From Pseudoalteromonas tunicata (GTDB lineage: Bacteria > Pseudomonadota > Gammaproteobacteria > Enterobacterales > Alteromonadaceae): DNA of 64,000 nucleotides. Below are positions 56,226 to 64,000 of this stretch, one piece after another. The position numbers and the translations under genes are program-made. Location of the stretch: contig NZ_CP011032.1 of NCBI RefSeq assembly GCF_002310815.1, positions 3,078,001 through 3,142,000 on the forward strand, in the 5' to 3' direction. A model generated the notes under the pieces. The model saw only the letters and a program-made list of their open reading frames with translations. It was not told the origin of the DNA and made no database searches. Numbering within the stretch: the first letter of the stretch is position 1; every line of letters starts with the position of its first letter.

Positions 56226-57875
56226 ATGACATTAATGCAAAAATTTTATTATTGGATTGCCACATTAGGAAACCTCGGTGCGGGTTACTTATGGCTCAAA
56301 TGGCCAAGTAAAACAACCGCCTTTTTATTTAGTTTTACAATGCTTTATACGGTTGTTGGCTTTTATGATTTGCGCTATTCAAAACATAGTTTAAATCGTC
56401 TTTATCCGGTTGTAGCCTACATCCGCTATTTTTTAGAGTCATTTCGCAGAGAAATTCAGCAATATTTTATTGCCAACAATACCGAAGAAACGCCCTTCAA
56501 TCGTGAGCAGCGATCATTAGTGTATCAACGAGCTAAAAACGAGCGTGATACCATCGCCTTTGGCACGCAACGTGATTTAATGGCGGCCAATTATTTAAGT
56601 TTATGGCATTCGTTAGCGCCAACCGACGTTCACGCAAACAATAAACGCGTATTAATTGGTGGCCCTGATTGCCTTGAGCCTTACAGCGCAGATTACCTTA
56701 ATATTTCAGCCATGAGTTTTGGTGCCCTCAGTGCCAATGCCATTGAAGCGCTTAACCTTGGTGCTAGAATTGGCGGGTTTTACCACAATACCGGTGAAGG
56801 CGGCGTCAGCCCGTATCACTTAAAACACGGAGGCGATTTAGTCTGGCAAATTGGCTCAGGATTATTTGGCTGTCGTGGCAGTGATGGCCGCTTTGATAGT
56901 GAAAAATTCACTGCCATGGCGCAAAAAACCTCCATCAAAATGATTGAAATTAAACTCTCTCAAGGAGCAAAGCCTGGCCATGGTGGCGTGCTGCCAAAAG
57001 CCAAAATCAGCGATGAAATTGCTCAAATTAGGGGCATAGACAAACAACACGATTGTGTCTCACCCGCAGCACACCCCGAATGCACTACCCCCATTGACTT
57101 ACTAATGTTTGTAAAACAATTGCGCGAACTCAGCGGCGGAAAACCAATAGGATTTAAACTTTGCTTGGGTAATCCGGCTGAGTTTTTAGCCATTTGTAAA
57201 GCCATGCTCGAAACAAACATCCTCCCAGATTTTATCACCATAGATGGTGCCGAAGGCGGCACAGGGGCAGCACCAGTCGAGTTTTCAAATCGCTTGGGGT
57301 TAACTTGTTTAGAAAGCTTGTATTTAGCCAATAGCGCACTGCGAGGCTGTGGTTTACGCGATAAAATCACCTTAATTGGTGCAGGTAAAACAGCCTCAAG
57401 CTTTGATTTATTGGCAAAAATAGCGGTTGGAGCGGATGTGGTTAATGCGGCTCGAACCATGATGATGGCACTGGGTTGCATTCAATCACTAAGCTGTAAT
57501 ACCAACATGTGCCCAACAGGTATTGCAACTCAAGATGATGCTCGGGGTAAAGCAATTGATGTGCCCGTCAAAGGACAACGGGTAGCCAATTTTCAACGCA
57601 ATACCTTACATAGTTTTTTTGAACTAGTTGGCAGCATGGGACTTGATGATCCAAAAAATTTGACGCCCGCAATGATTAAACGTCGTACTCAAAATGGATT
57701 AATGATTTCATATGGCGCTGCAATCCCTCTATTGGCAGAAAACGCACTATTTGATACTGAACAATTAAGTTACCCCTGGTCTATTTGGTGGCAACAAGCA
57801 TCAAGCGCTCAGTTTTATGTACCTGAAGGTGATATGTTGTGCCCGCCAGGCTTAAAGCTTCAACACATCGTTTAA
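56226..57875 (+). CDS. Membrane-anchored FMN-binding glutamate-synthase-like enzyme
   Basis: 549 residues. Two N-terminal transmembrane helices (~10-45) precede a glutamate-synthase alpha-barrel: SMSFGALSANAIEALNLGAR, NTGEGGVSPYH, KPGHGGVLPKAKI, DGAEGGTGAAPVEFSNRLG, and the 3Fe-4S cysteine motif CNTNMCPTGIATQ. There is no glutaminase domain, so it is not a complete GOGAT; similar stand-alone proteins exist (YerD of Bacillus). Physiological substrate unknown. SD AAGGAG 8 bp before the ATG. Confidence 0.88.
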   Translation: MTLMQKFYYWIATLGNLGAGYLWLKWPSKTTAFLFSFTMLYTVVGFYDLRYSKHSLNRLYPVVAYIRYFLESFRREIQQYFIANNTEETPFNREQRSLVYQRAKNERDTIAFGTQRDLMAANYLSLWHSLAPTDVHANNKRVLIGGPDCLEPYSADYLNISAMSFGALSANAIEALNLGARIGGFYHNTGEGGVSPYHLKHGGDLVWQIGSGLFGCRGSDGRFDSEKFTAMAQKTSIKMIEIKLSQGAKPGHGGVLPKAKISDEIAQIRGIDKQHDCVSPAAHPECTTPIDLLMFVKQLRELSGGKPIGFKLCLGNPAEFLAICKAMLETNILPDFITIDGAEGGTGAAPVEFSNRLGLTCLESLYLANSALRGCGLRDKITLIGAGKTASSFDLLAKIAVGADVVNAARTMMMALGCIQSLSCNTNMCPTGIATQDDARGKAIDVPVKGQRVANFQRNTLHSFFELVGSMGLDDPKNLTPAMIKRRTQNGLMISYGAAIPLLAENALFDTEQLSYPWSIWWQQASSAQFYVPEGDMLCPPGLKLQHIV

Positions 57876-57914
57876 TTGTCATCTGATGCATGCTCGCGCA
57901 TGTATCAACTTATA

Positions 57915-59156
57915 TTAACGTTTACGCTGCGCACGATTACCCGTTTTTTGCCCAGATAAACGCTTTTTAGCTCTTCGCTTTTCAGCTACCTTGCCATTTT
58001 TGCGTTTATCTACGGGCTCTTTGGTTAAATCAGGCTCATAGCCTGGCAACCATTGCTGAGGTAAACGCTTATCAAGTACCGCTTCTATTTCTTCAAGCAG
58101 CCAATTTTCGTCAATACTCAATAACGATATCGCTAGGCCCTTTTCACCCGCACGACCGGTACGACCAATACGATGAATATAATCTTCAGCGATATAAGGT
58201 AATTCATAATTGATCACATACTGTAATTGCTGAATATCAATGCCGCGAGCCGCAACATCGGTGGCTACTAATACCCGCGTTTTGCCTTCTTTAAACTCAC
58301 TTAAGGCTTTATCTCGTGCCCCCTGAGATTTATCACCATGAATAGCTTGGGTTTTTAAACCATCTTTGCACATTTCTTTAGCAAGTTCGTCTGCAGTTTG
58401 TTTGGTACGAGTAAATACCAGCACTTGCTGCCAATTTTTAGCGCCAATTAGGTGTGAAATCAACTCACGCTTTCTATCAGCATCAACCGCATAAACAATT
58501 TGTTCAACTTCGCTGGCAGCTTGATTGCGTTGATTCACTTCAATTAAAACAGGCTGATTGAGCAATTTTTTACTCAGTTTAAAAATTGCATCATCAAAGG
58601 TGGCTGAAAATAATAAGGTTTGGCGCTCTTTAGGTAACCGACGCAAAATATTATTAATTTCGTCAATAAAACCCATATCGAGCATTCGATCTGCTTCGTC
58701 AAAAACCAAATATTGAACGTTTGATAAATTAACCGTGCCTTTAACTAAGTGATCAAGCAAACGCCCAGGTGTTGCCACCATAATATCAACGCCCGCTTTA
58801 ATAGCTTTAATTTGCTCACCAATGCTTACGCCGCCATAAGCAAGAGCGGCGGTTAATTCACTATGCTGGCCATATTTTTCAAAGCTGGCAAATACTTGCT
58901 GCGCCAACTCTCGGGTTGGCGTTAGCACCAAAGTACGCAATTGGCCCTTTCGCTCAGGCTGCTCTGCCAAACGCTGTAAAATTGGCAGTGCAAAAGCGGC
59001 TGTTTTACCTGTGCCCGTTTGGGCGCCAGCCATCACATCTTTACCTTGTAAAATCTCTCCAATAGCCGCAGTTTGGATAGGCGTAGGTGTATCGTAACCA
59101 CACTCAGTGAGCGCTTGAACCAGTTGTTGATTTAACCCTAATGCAGCAAATCCCAT
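57915..59156 (-). CDS. DEAD-box RNA helicase, RhlE type
   Basis: 413 residues: Q-motif GYDTPTPIQTAAI, Walker A AGAQTGTGKTAAF, PTRELAQQ, motif II DEADRMLDMGF, SATF, VATDVAARGIDI, HRIGRTGRAGE. The C-terminus is a basic tail (KKRLSGQKTGNRAQRKR). Helicase of the RhlE/SrmB group acting on structured RNA. Runs alone. Confidence 0.93.
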   Translation of the reverse strand: MGFAALGLNQQLVQALTECGYDTPTPIQTAAIGEILQGKDVMAGAQTGTGKTAAFALPILQRLAEQPERKGQLRTLVLTPTRELAQQVFASFEKYGQHSELTAALAYGGVSIGEQIKAIKAGVDIMVATPGRLLDHLVKGTVNLSNVQYLVFDEADRMLDMGFIDEINNILRRLPKERQTLLFSATFDDAIFKLSKKLLNQPVLIEVNQRNQAASEVEQIVYAVDADRKRELISHLIGAKNWQQVLVFTRTKQTADELAKEMCKDGLKTQAIHGDKSQGARDKALSEFKEGKTRVLVATDVAARGIDIQQLQYVINYELPYIAEDYIHRIGRTGRAGEKGLAISLLSIDENWLLEEIEAVLDKRLPQQWLPGYEPDLTKEPVDKRKNGKVAEKRRAKKRLSGQKTGNRAQRKR

Positions 59157-59240
59157 TTTTTATTACCTTAGCTATCAAAATTGCCGCTATTTTAGCAGAG
59201 ATGCACGGAGTATCACGCCTTTACTCAATAAATAGCCATA

Positions 59241-59266
59241 AAAAAAGGTGCCTCAGCACCTTTTTT
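59241..59266 (-). terminator. Terminator after the DUF3581 gene
   Basis: On the minus strand GGTGC-TGAG-GCACC with flanking A/T runs (AAAAAA and TTTTTT). Confidence 0.9.
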
Positions 59267-59280
59267 CACCCACCTTAAAC

Positions 59281-59979
59281 TTAAGGTTTAAGGGTTTCTT
59301 TGCGTTGATTATAAAAAGCGATTAAATCATCAACGGTGTTTTGGCAATATTCACGAATACCCGAAACCAGCATGTGTTTTTCGCCAGTTCCAACCAACTC
59401 GCCATTTTCCAATAAGTTAAAACGCAAAATAATTTTGCCACGCTTACCGTTACATTCAAAAACAGGTTCTGCAAACTCAAGTTCTGGCGCTTGAATATTA
59501 AGATGTTTTAAATCAATCGACATTGATTCATAAATTACCATAGGACGTGATGGGTTGATCATCACCTCTTGTTTACCCATTAATGGAATAATTACATGTG
59601 GAAAAGTAGTACCAGAGAACTCAACATAATTCTTAATCAAGCTGTCGGTCAGCGTTTGACACGTTGATGTTGCGCCCGAGCGCTCAACCGATAAATAGAC
59701 TTTATCACCATCGGTCAAATCAAACTTCTCTGCACCTTGTGGCAAAATCAGCTCAACCGTTTCGTCGACCATTCCTGAAAAGGTAAAATGCATTTTTTCA
59801 CTGATGCCAAACTTATTCAAAATTAATGAAAAAAGTAAGTCGCCAGGCACACAGAATTTTTTCGCATCTACATCATGCAAAGGATTAAAATCGTCGGCAA
59901 TCAATTTAGCAAAACGGCTACCTTGCTCACGAGTGAAAGAAATACGATCGTCGTTTTGATTATAAAAGCTACTTAACAT
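59281..59979 (-). CDS. DUF3581-family protein
   Basis: 232 residues. FTREQGSRFAKLIADDFNPLHDVDAKKFCVPGDLLFSLIL fits the DUF3581 family, which shares features with hotdog-fold dehydratases (D-FNP-H-D motif). No membrane segment. The start is ATG 59979 (MLSSFYNQ) or 59985. Function unknown; single-gene unit with its own terminator. Confidence 0.85.
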   Translation of the reverse strand: MLSSFYNQNDDRISFTREQGSRFAKLIADDFNPLHDVDAKKFCVPGDLLFSLILNKFGISEKMHFTFSGMVDETVELILPQGAEKFDLTDGDKVYLSVERSGATSTCQTLTDSLIKNYVEFSGTTFPHVIIPLMGKQEVMINPSRPMVIYESMSIDLKHLNIQAPELEFAEPVFECNGKRGKIILRFNLLENGELVGTGEKHMLVSGIREYCQNTVDDLIAFYNQRKETLKP

Positions 59980-60116
59980 ACACATCTACTGCTTGATTAA
60001 TTTAACCGCCGCATTCTATCAGTGAACTGATGAAAAAGAGGTCGAATCTGTTGTGATTATGCTTAACCCCACTAGAAACGTGAATAATTAAGCGATTCCT
60101 TTTGCTATTTTGCAAT

Positions 60117-60143
60117 AAAAAAGCGACCTCACAGTCGCTTTTT
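60117..60143 (-). terminator. Terminator after gltX
   Basis: GCGAC-TGTGAG-GTCGC (minus strand), A-run before and T-run after (TTTTTT). Confidence 0.9.
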
Positions 60144-60156
60144 CAATACTAGCTAA

Positions 60157-61641
60157 TTAAGCGTTTTGGTAAACCTGATAGGCTTTTTCAAATGCTTTAG
60201 CTTGTTTTTTAGAGACCCCTAAATGACCAAGCGCCGCACGTAAACGAGCACGAGACATATCAGAACCTAAAATCTCCATCGCATCAACCACAGAAGTAGA
60301 TGACGTTTTGCCTGAAATGGCCACAAAAATAGGCTCTAAAAACTCTTTAATTTTTAATTCGTGATGGGTTGCAACCGCTTTAGCAATGGTAAATATCTCG
60401 TTTTTATCCCATGTGCGCAGCGCTTCCAATTCCCAAATAAAGATTTGTAACGCTTGGCGAATTACATCAGCATCGGCTTTTCCTGCGCTTAATAATGCCG
60501 GATCGTATGTTGGTATACCGGCAACAAAATGCCCTGCCAATTCAACTAAATCAGACAATGTATTAATACGTGTTTTAGCTTGTGGGATCACTTTAGCCAT
60601 TAAATCAGCGTTAAATTTCCACTCAAGGAAACGCTGAATTAACTGCTCATCAGTTAAATTTTCACGGATCCATAAACCGTTTAACCAATTGAGTTTATCG
60701 ATATCAAAAATCGGGCCGCCTAACGAAACACGTTTAATATCAAAATGCTCAATCATGTCATCTAGGGTGAACTTTTCACGCTCATCAGGCATTGACCAAC
60801 CCATACGGCCTAAATAATTAAGCAGTGCCTCAGGTAAAAAGCCCATTTCTTTATAATAATTAATTGAAGTTGGGTTTTTACGTTTTGATAATTTAGATTT
60901 ATCTGGATTACGTAATAATGGTAAATGGCCTAAAACTGGCGGCGTCCAACCAAAGTCTTGATACAACTTTAATAATTTTGGCGCAGAGTTAATCCACTCT
61001 TCACCACGGAAAATATGGCTAATTTCCATGTGGTGGTCGTCCACCACGTTTGCTAAAAAGTACGTTGGAAAGCCATCGGCTTTTAACAGCACTTGCATAT
61101 CCACATTTTCCCATGGGATTTCAATGTCACCACGCAAGTAATCTTCAAATACAAAAGTCCCTTCTTCAGGAATATTCATACGAATAACGTATGGCTTGCC
61201 TGCGGCTAAATTTTCAGCCACTTCTTGCGCTGATAACTTTAACCCGCGACCATCGTATTTTGGACGTAAACCCGCAGCCACTTGCTCATCACGCATTTGG
61301 TCTAATTCTTCGCTGGTCGCAAAACAATAAAATGCTTTACCCGCTTCAACTAATTGATGCGCATATTTACGATACAGCTCTGAGCGCTCAGATTGGCGGT
61401 ATGGGCCAAACTCACCACCGACATCTGGACCGTGATCCCAATTAAGACCTAACCACTTTAAACTATCCATAATCGCTTGTTCTGATTCACGCGTGCTACG
61501 AACCTGATCGGTATCTTCAATACGCAAAACAAATTCACCACCTTGCTGCTTGGCAAAGCAATAATTAAATAAAGCAATATACGCGGTGCCTAAATGAGGA
61601 TCACCCGTTGGTGATGGTGCAACACGAGTACGAATAGTCAT
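60157..61641 (-). CDS. gltX: Glutamate--tRNA ligase
   Basis: Class Ib synthetase with [21 protein letters not shown] (HIGH-like motif) and [10 protein letters not shown] (KMSKS). 494 residues, near the 471 of E. coli. Starts at ATG 61641 with AGAGA upstream. Transcribed alone, with no tRNA genes beside it. Confidence 0.97.
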   Translation of the reverse strand: MTIRTRVAPSPTGDPHLGTAYIALFNYCFAKQQGGEFVLRIEDTDQVRSTRESEQAIMDSLKWLGLNWDHGPDVGGEFGPYRQSERSELYRKYAHQLVEAGKAFYCFATSEELDQMRDEQVAAGLRPKYDGRGLKLSAQEVAENLAAGKPYVIRMNIPEEGTFVFEDYLRGDIEIPWENVDMQVLLKADGFPTYFLANVVDDHHMEISHIFRGEEWINSAPKLLKLYQDFGWTPPVLGHLPLLRNPDKSKLSKRKNPTSINYYKEMGFLPEALLNYLGRMGWSMPDEREKFTLDDMIEHFDIKRVSLGGPIFDIDKLNWLNGLWIRENLTDEQLIQRFLEWKFNADLMAKVIPQAKTRINTLSDLVELAGHFVAGIPTYDPALLSAGKADADVIRQALQIFIWELEALRTWDKNEIFTIAKAVATHHELKIKEFLEPIFVAISGKTSSTSVVDAMEILGSDMSRARLRAALGHLGVSKKQAKAFEKAYQVYQNA

Positions 61642-62138
61642 CTGTTAAATCTCTAAAAATTAAGTCGGTTATGGCCGCGAAGAGTAGCATAAAGGAGATC
61701 ATTTTCGAAGTGATATTAGGATTCAATATAAAAACGAGAGCAGCCTGATTTGGGTTTCATCAACCAAAAAAGGATCTGTATCAGCATTTAAATTAAACCT
61801 GTTAGTCGATTGCCGATTAGCCTTAGGTTTTAGGAGCTCGAATCTGGCAGTGATAAGGGTACTTAGGGCTATTTTTAAAAAAGATAAGGGATAGACTATT
61901 TTTATTCTAAAATAACCTCAACACTAGAAAATAAATCTATCTCATACAGCTATTTTCAACGCTAACAGTGTTGGATTAACTTGCAATGACGCACCAATCC
62001 ACCTTGTTAGCCTTGAAACTCTCAGCTAGAGAGAAAGAACTTCGAAATTTACTTTTAATTCAATGTGTTGTTAAATCTCTTCTCCAGAATTGAGGTTAAC
62101 TAATTTATTTTAACGCAAGGTTAAAATAAAAAACTATT
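61642..62138. other. About 500 bp of non-coding DNA with RNA-like inverted repeats
   Basis: No ORF with a ribosome-binding site. The segment 61961-62011 is an interrupted inverted repeat: GCTAACA...GGATT pairs with AATCC...TGTTAGC around a 17-base centre, interrupted by an internal bulge. Further on, AGAGAG (about 62030) faces CTCTTC near 62080. A weak AT hairpin (TTATTTTAAC/GTTAAAATAA, 62105-62129) sits just beyond the end of the next gene. It could be a structured RNA, a remnant of an RNA operon or decayed mobile DNA. Confidence 0.45.
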
Positions 62139-63242
62139 TTATGGACATGAGCCAAGGAAACTAAACATAATCACTCCTGGGTGAAAACGATCGTAATAAT
62201 GGTGCATACATTGTTGAGCACTCCCACCTGGAATACCACCTGTGGTAGTGCCAGATGAAATAAGTGATGAATTTCCAAATGAAGGAGCACCATTAGGTCC
62301 ACCACCTACTAGAGATCCATTAGGGGCTATTATGGTTTTTGGGAAAATGTTATCTAACTCATCTGCTAAACATTTAGATATTGTACTAGCATCGCCACCA
62401 AAATCTTTCAGGACATCCAATGGCGCACCATCTAATAACGTCCCAGATCCACTAATACCTACTTTAATTCTGCCATCTATAAGATCCAATTTATAGCCAA
62501 TCTGATTAGGTAATACACTACTGTCATTTGTAAATTTCCAGATTGTTAATTTTGGTGAGATTATATTAACCCAGCTCCCAGTAGCACCAAATTGTCCAAG
62601 ACCTATTGAAAACCCTGCACTGGTTATTTCTTGTCTCGTAACACTGTTTCTAAAGTCTACATTGTTATCGTATGCGAGTTGAGCTTGGATCTGAGCATGT
62701 GCAATTTTGCTAGAATCGGTCATGTATTTTAAAGTTTGTACTGAGGGGTGACTTTTACACTCATCTGAAGAATATACACGATCTAATCCTAACAATCCTT
62801 GGCTATTACTTATATTTTTTATAAAGCTGTCATGAAAAAGTGTGCTAGCAATATTATTTAAAGTATTGTAATTATTAACAATATTATTAAGCATAATATC
62901 GACTTCACTCGGTAAATTATTAATATCAACTATGAAATTACTTAACTCATGAGCTGGAGATCCCTGATTTTCATGACCATTATAAAAGCCATAGCTAGTG
63001 CGAGTCCTTGCATTAAATATCACTATTTCATTTGTTGTCGAGTAACACTCTTGCTCATCAGGATGAAACGCTCCTGAACGGCATTGAATGATAGGCTCAA
63101 ATCCTTTGGCGATTTCAAATGCTTGGCTAGCACTACAGTTTTCACATATCTGTGCTTTATATTCCTTAGAAGCTGCATAGGCAGAATCTGCCTGTAACAA
63201 CATAACTAAAACAGTAGCCTTAAGAGCGAAAAGTACTTTCAT
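62139..63242 (-). CDS. Exported protein of unknown function
   Basis: 367 residues with a clear signal peptide (cleavage after SAYA, residue 23) and SD GAGG before the ATG. The mature part starts with a cysteine pair (ICENCSASQAFEIA), then YSTTNEIVIFNARTRTSYGFYNGHENQG, and ends with a G/S/N/T-rich stretch (VGGGPNGAPSFGNSS...GTTTGGIPGGS) and a final C-containing tail. I recall similar cysteine-led N-terminal domains in exported proteins of other Gammaproteobacteria but cannot name the family. Codon use looks more AT-rich than neighbouring genes. No partner gene adjacent. Confidence 0.6.
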   Translation of the reverse strand: MKVLFALKATVLVMLLQADSAYAASKEYKAQICENCSASQAFEIAKGFEPIIQCRSGAFHPDEQECYSTTNEIVIFNARTRTSYGFYNGHENQGSPAHELSNFIVDINNLPSEVDIMLNNIVNNYNTLNNIASTLFHDSFIKNISNSQGLLGLDRVYSSDECKSHPSVQTLKYMTDSSKIAHAQIQAQLAYDNNVDFRNSVTRQEITSAGFSIGLGQFGATGSWVNIISPKLTIWKFTNDSSVLPNQIGYKLDLIDGRIKVGISGSGTLLDGAPLDVLKDFGGDASTISKCLADELDNIFPKTIIAPNGSLVGGGPNGAPSFGNSSLISSGTTTGGIPGGSAQQCMHHYYDRFHPGVIMFSFLGSCP

Positions 63243-63358
63243 TATTACCTCATCCTTGTATTGTAATGGGAACTTAATCTAGCATAGGCTAAAAAAAAAC
63301 AATAGGATAAAAACTCACCATAACTTATTAGATTCGAGGTATGTTAAATCTATAAAAA

Positions 63359-63403
63359 GCGTCCGAGCTGCGCTCGCCTTCGCAATCAGGCTTGCACCTA
63401 CGC
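63359..63403. repeat. GC-rich REP-like palindromic element
   Basis: 45 bp, much richer in GC than the surroundings, containing CGAGC-TGC-GCTCG (5-bp stem) and GCAA...TTGC. The minus-strand reading resembles repetitive extragenic palindromes (core ...GTGCAAGCCTGATTGCG...). Only one copy is seen in this window. Confidence 0.45.
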
Positions 63404-63451
63404 AAAGCTTTAAATACTCGAAAATACAAAACCACTCCACATTTTTGTAAT

Positions 63452-63484
63452 AAAAAACCGCTTACATTGCTGCAAACGGTTTTT
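63452..63484 (-). terminator. Terminator after the chemotaxis receptor gene
   Basis: AACCGTTT/AAGCGGTT (one G:U) stem with a 10-base loop, followed by TTTTTT on the minus strand, downstream of the stop at 63524. Confidence 0.8.
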
Positions 63485-63523
63485 GCTAAAAATAGCTTTA
63501 ATTTAAAAACTCAAACGCTGATG

Positions 63524-64000
63524 TTAAATTTTAAACTCAGCAATTAACCCTTCAAGTTGTTTCACTTTATTGCCAAGTGCAAGAGCTGTTTGCTCTGCTG
63601 ATGCAGTTTGACTGACTGAATCATTAGCAATGTCGCTTATACTGGTAATGTCGTGAGTGATTTCTTTTGTTACAGCGGTTTGCTCCTCGGCAGCACCTGC
63701 AATCGATTGGATCATGTCATTCACGATGGCCGCTAATCCTACAATTTGCTCTAGCGCGTCACCGGCCGCCTTGCTGTGCTCTACACCTTCAGATACCGCC
63801 TCGGTACCGCGATGCATGCGCGAAACGGCGGTTTCAGTTTCTTTTTGAATCGCAGTAATTGAATCCGATACTTCTTTGGTTGCTTTGGCAGTGCGCTCTG
63901 CAAGGCCACGAACTTCATCAGCCACAACCGCAAAACCACGCCCAGCCTCGCCAGCTCGCGCGGCTTCAATTGCAGCATTCAGTGCAAGTAAGTTGGTTTG
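63524..64000 (-). CDS. C-terminal signalling domain of a methyl-accepting chemotaxis protein (5' end outside window)
   Basis: Reading frame is open to the window edge (begins [18 protein letters not shown]). It contains the highly conserved hairpin tip of MCPs with the [16 protein letters not shown] motif, then the descending coiled coil to IAEFKI. Only 158 residues are visible; the sensor part is upstream in the genome. The C-terminus lacks a CheR/CheB-binding pentapeptide. It ends with the terminator at 63452-63484. Confidence 0.93.
   Translation of the reverse strand, partial: QTNLLALNAAIEAARAGEAGRGFAVVADEVRGLAERTAKATKEVSDSITAIQKETETAVSRMHRGTEAVSEGVEHSKAAGDALEQIVGLAAIVNDMIQSIAGAAEEQTAVTKEITHDITSISDIANDSVSQTASAEQTALALGNKVKQLEGLIAEFKI

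Noticed and set aside
63657..63858. Small plus-strand ORFs inside the MCP gene
   Set aside because: Antisense to the highly conserved MCP signalling hairpin.
1..64000. CRISPR arrays, prophage, transposase or integrase genes
   Set aside because: No regularly spaced repeats and no DDE, serine or tyrosine recombinase protein could be found.

Overview
The window reads as chromosomal DNA of a marine gammaproteobacterium of the order Alteromonadales, most likely Pseudoalteromonas or a close relative. This is an inference from three things: AT-rich sequence, proteins close to the E. coli/Shewanella/Vibrio forms, and gene orders such as ftsB-ispD-ispF-truD-surE-pcm-yqaA-nlpD-rpoS next to mutS, pncC and recA. 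Most of the window is conserved core genome. I see no prophage, insertion sequence, integron or CRISPR array.

Layout. 1-3.1 kb: the end of a membrane protein, then fau, rpiA and serA. 3.2-9.6 kb: an OsmC-YcaO fusion protein, radA and a large protein with two PilZ domains. 9.6-16.2 kb: serB, a ytjB-like gene, a TatD-family hydrolase, pdxH, argS and prfC. 16.5-24.2 kb: a signalling island made of a TonB-dependent receptor, a YfiR-like periplasmic protein, a hybrid histidine kinase with an Hpt domain, rimI-holD, tRNA-Trp and a GGDEF diguanylate cyclase. 24.3-29.3 kb: guaA, guaB, xseA and a small orphan. 29.6-31.1 kb: a secreted chitin-active LPMO. 31.3-43.2 kb: recA (with an SOS-controlled promoter), pncC, mutS, then the long rpoS-to-ftsB operon and two genes of unknown function. 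43.3-50.7 kb: mainly accessory or poorly characterised genes, including a small DUF1653 protein, a lipoprotein, a MoxR/VWA pair, an FAD oxidoreductase, gph, a periplasmic solute-binding-like protein, a DUF3087 protein and an orphan. 50.8-59.2 kb: a ZntB-like transporter, a rimB-rimK pair, a second TonB-dependent receptor, a small MscS channel, a membrane-anchored FMN glutamate-synthase-like enzyme and an RhlE-type helicase. 59.3-64 kb: a DUF3581 gene, gltX, about 500 bp of structured non-coding DNA, an orphan exported protein, a REP-like element and the C-terminus of a chemotaxis receptor.

Themes. Cyclic-di-GMP and envelope sensing recur: dual PilZ, GGEEF with an I-site, YfiR-like, the hybrid kinase, and RimB/RimK, whose Pseudomonas relatives are tied to c-di-GMP. 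Genome maintenance is clustered: recA, mutS, radA, xseA and holD. The best candidate for an undescribed system is the receptor/YfiR-like/hybrid-kinase island at 16.5-22.1 kb. The OsmC-YcaO fusion and the MoxR/VWA pair come next.

Limits: all family calls are from reading the protein sequences without database searches. Start sites were chosen from visible Shine-Dalgarno spacing and remembered homolog lengths. Where a start was ambiguous this is stated.
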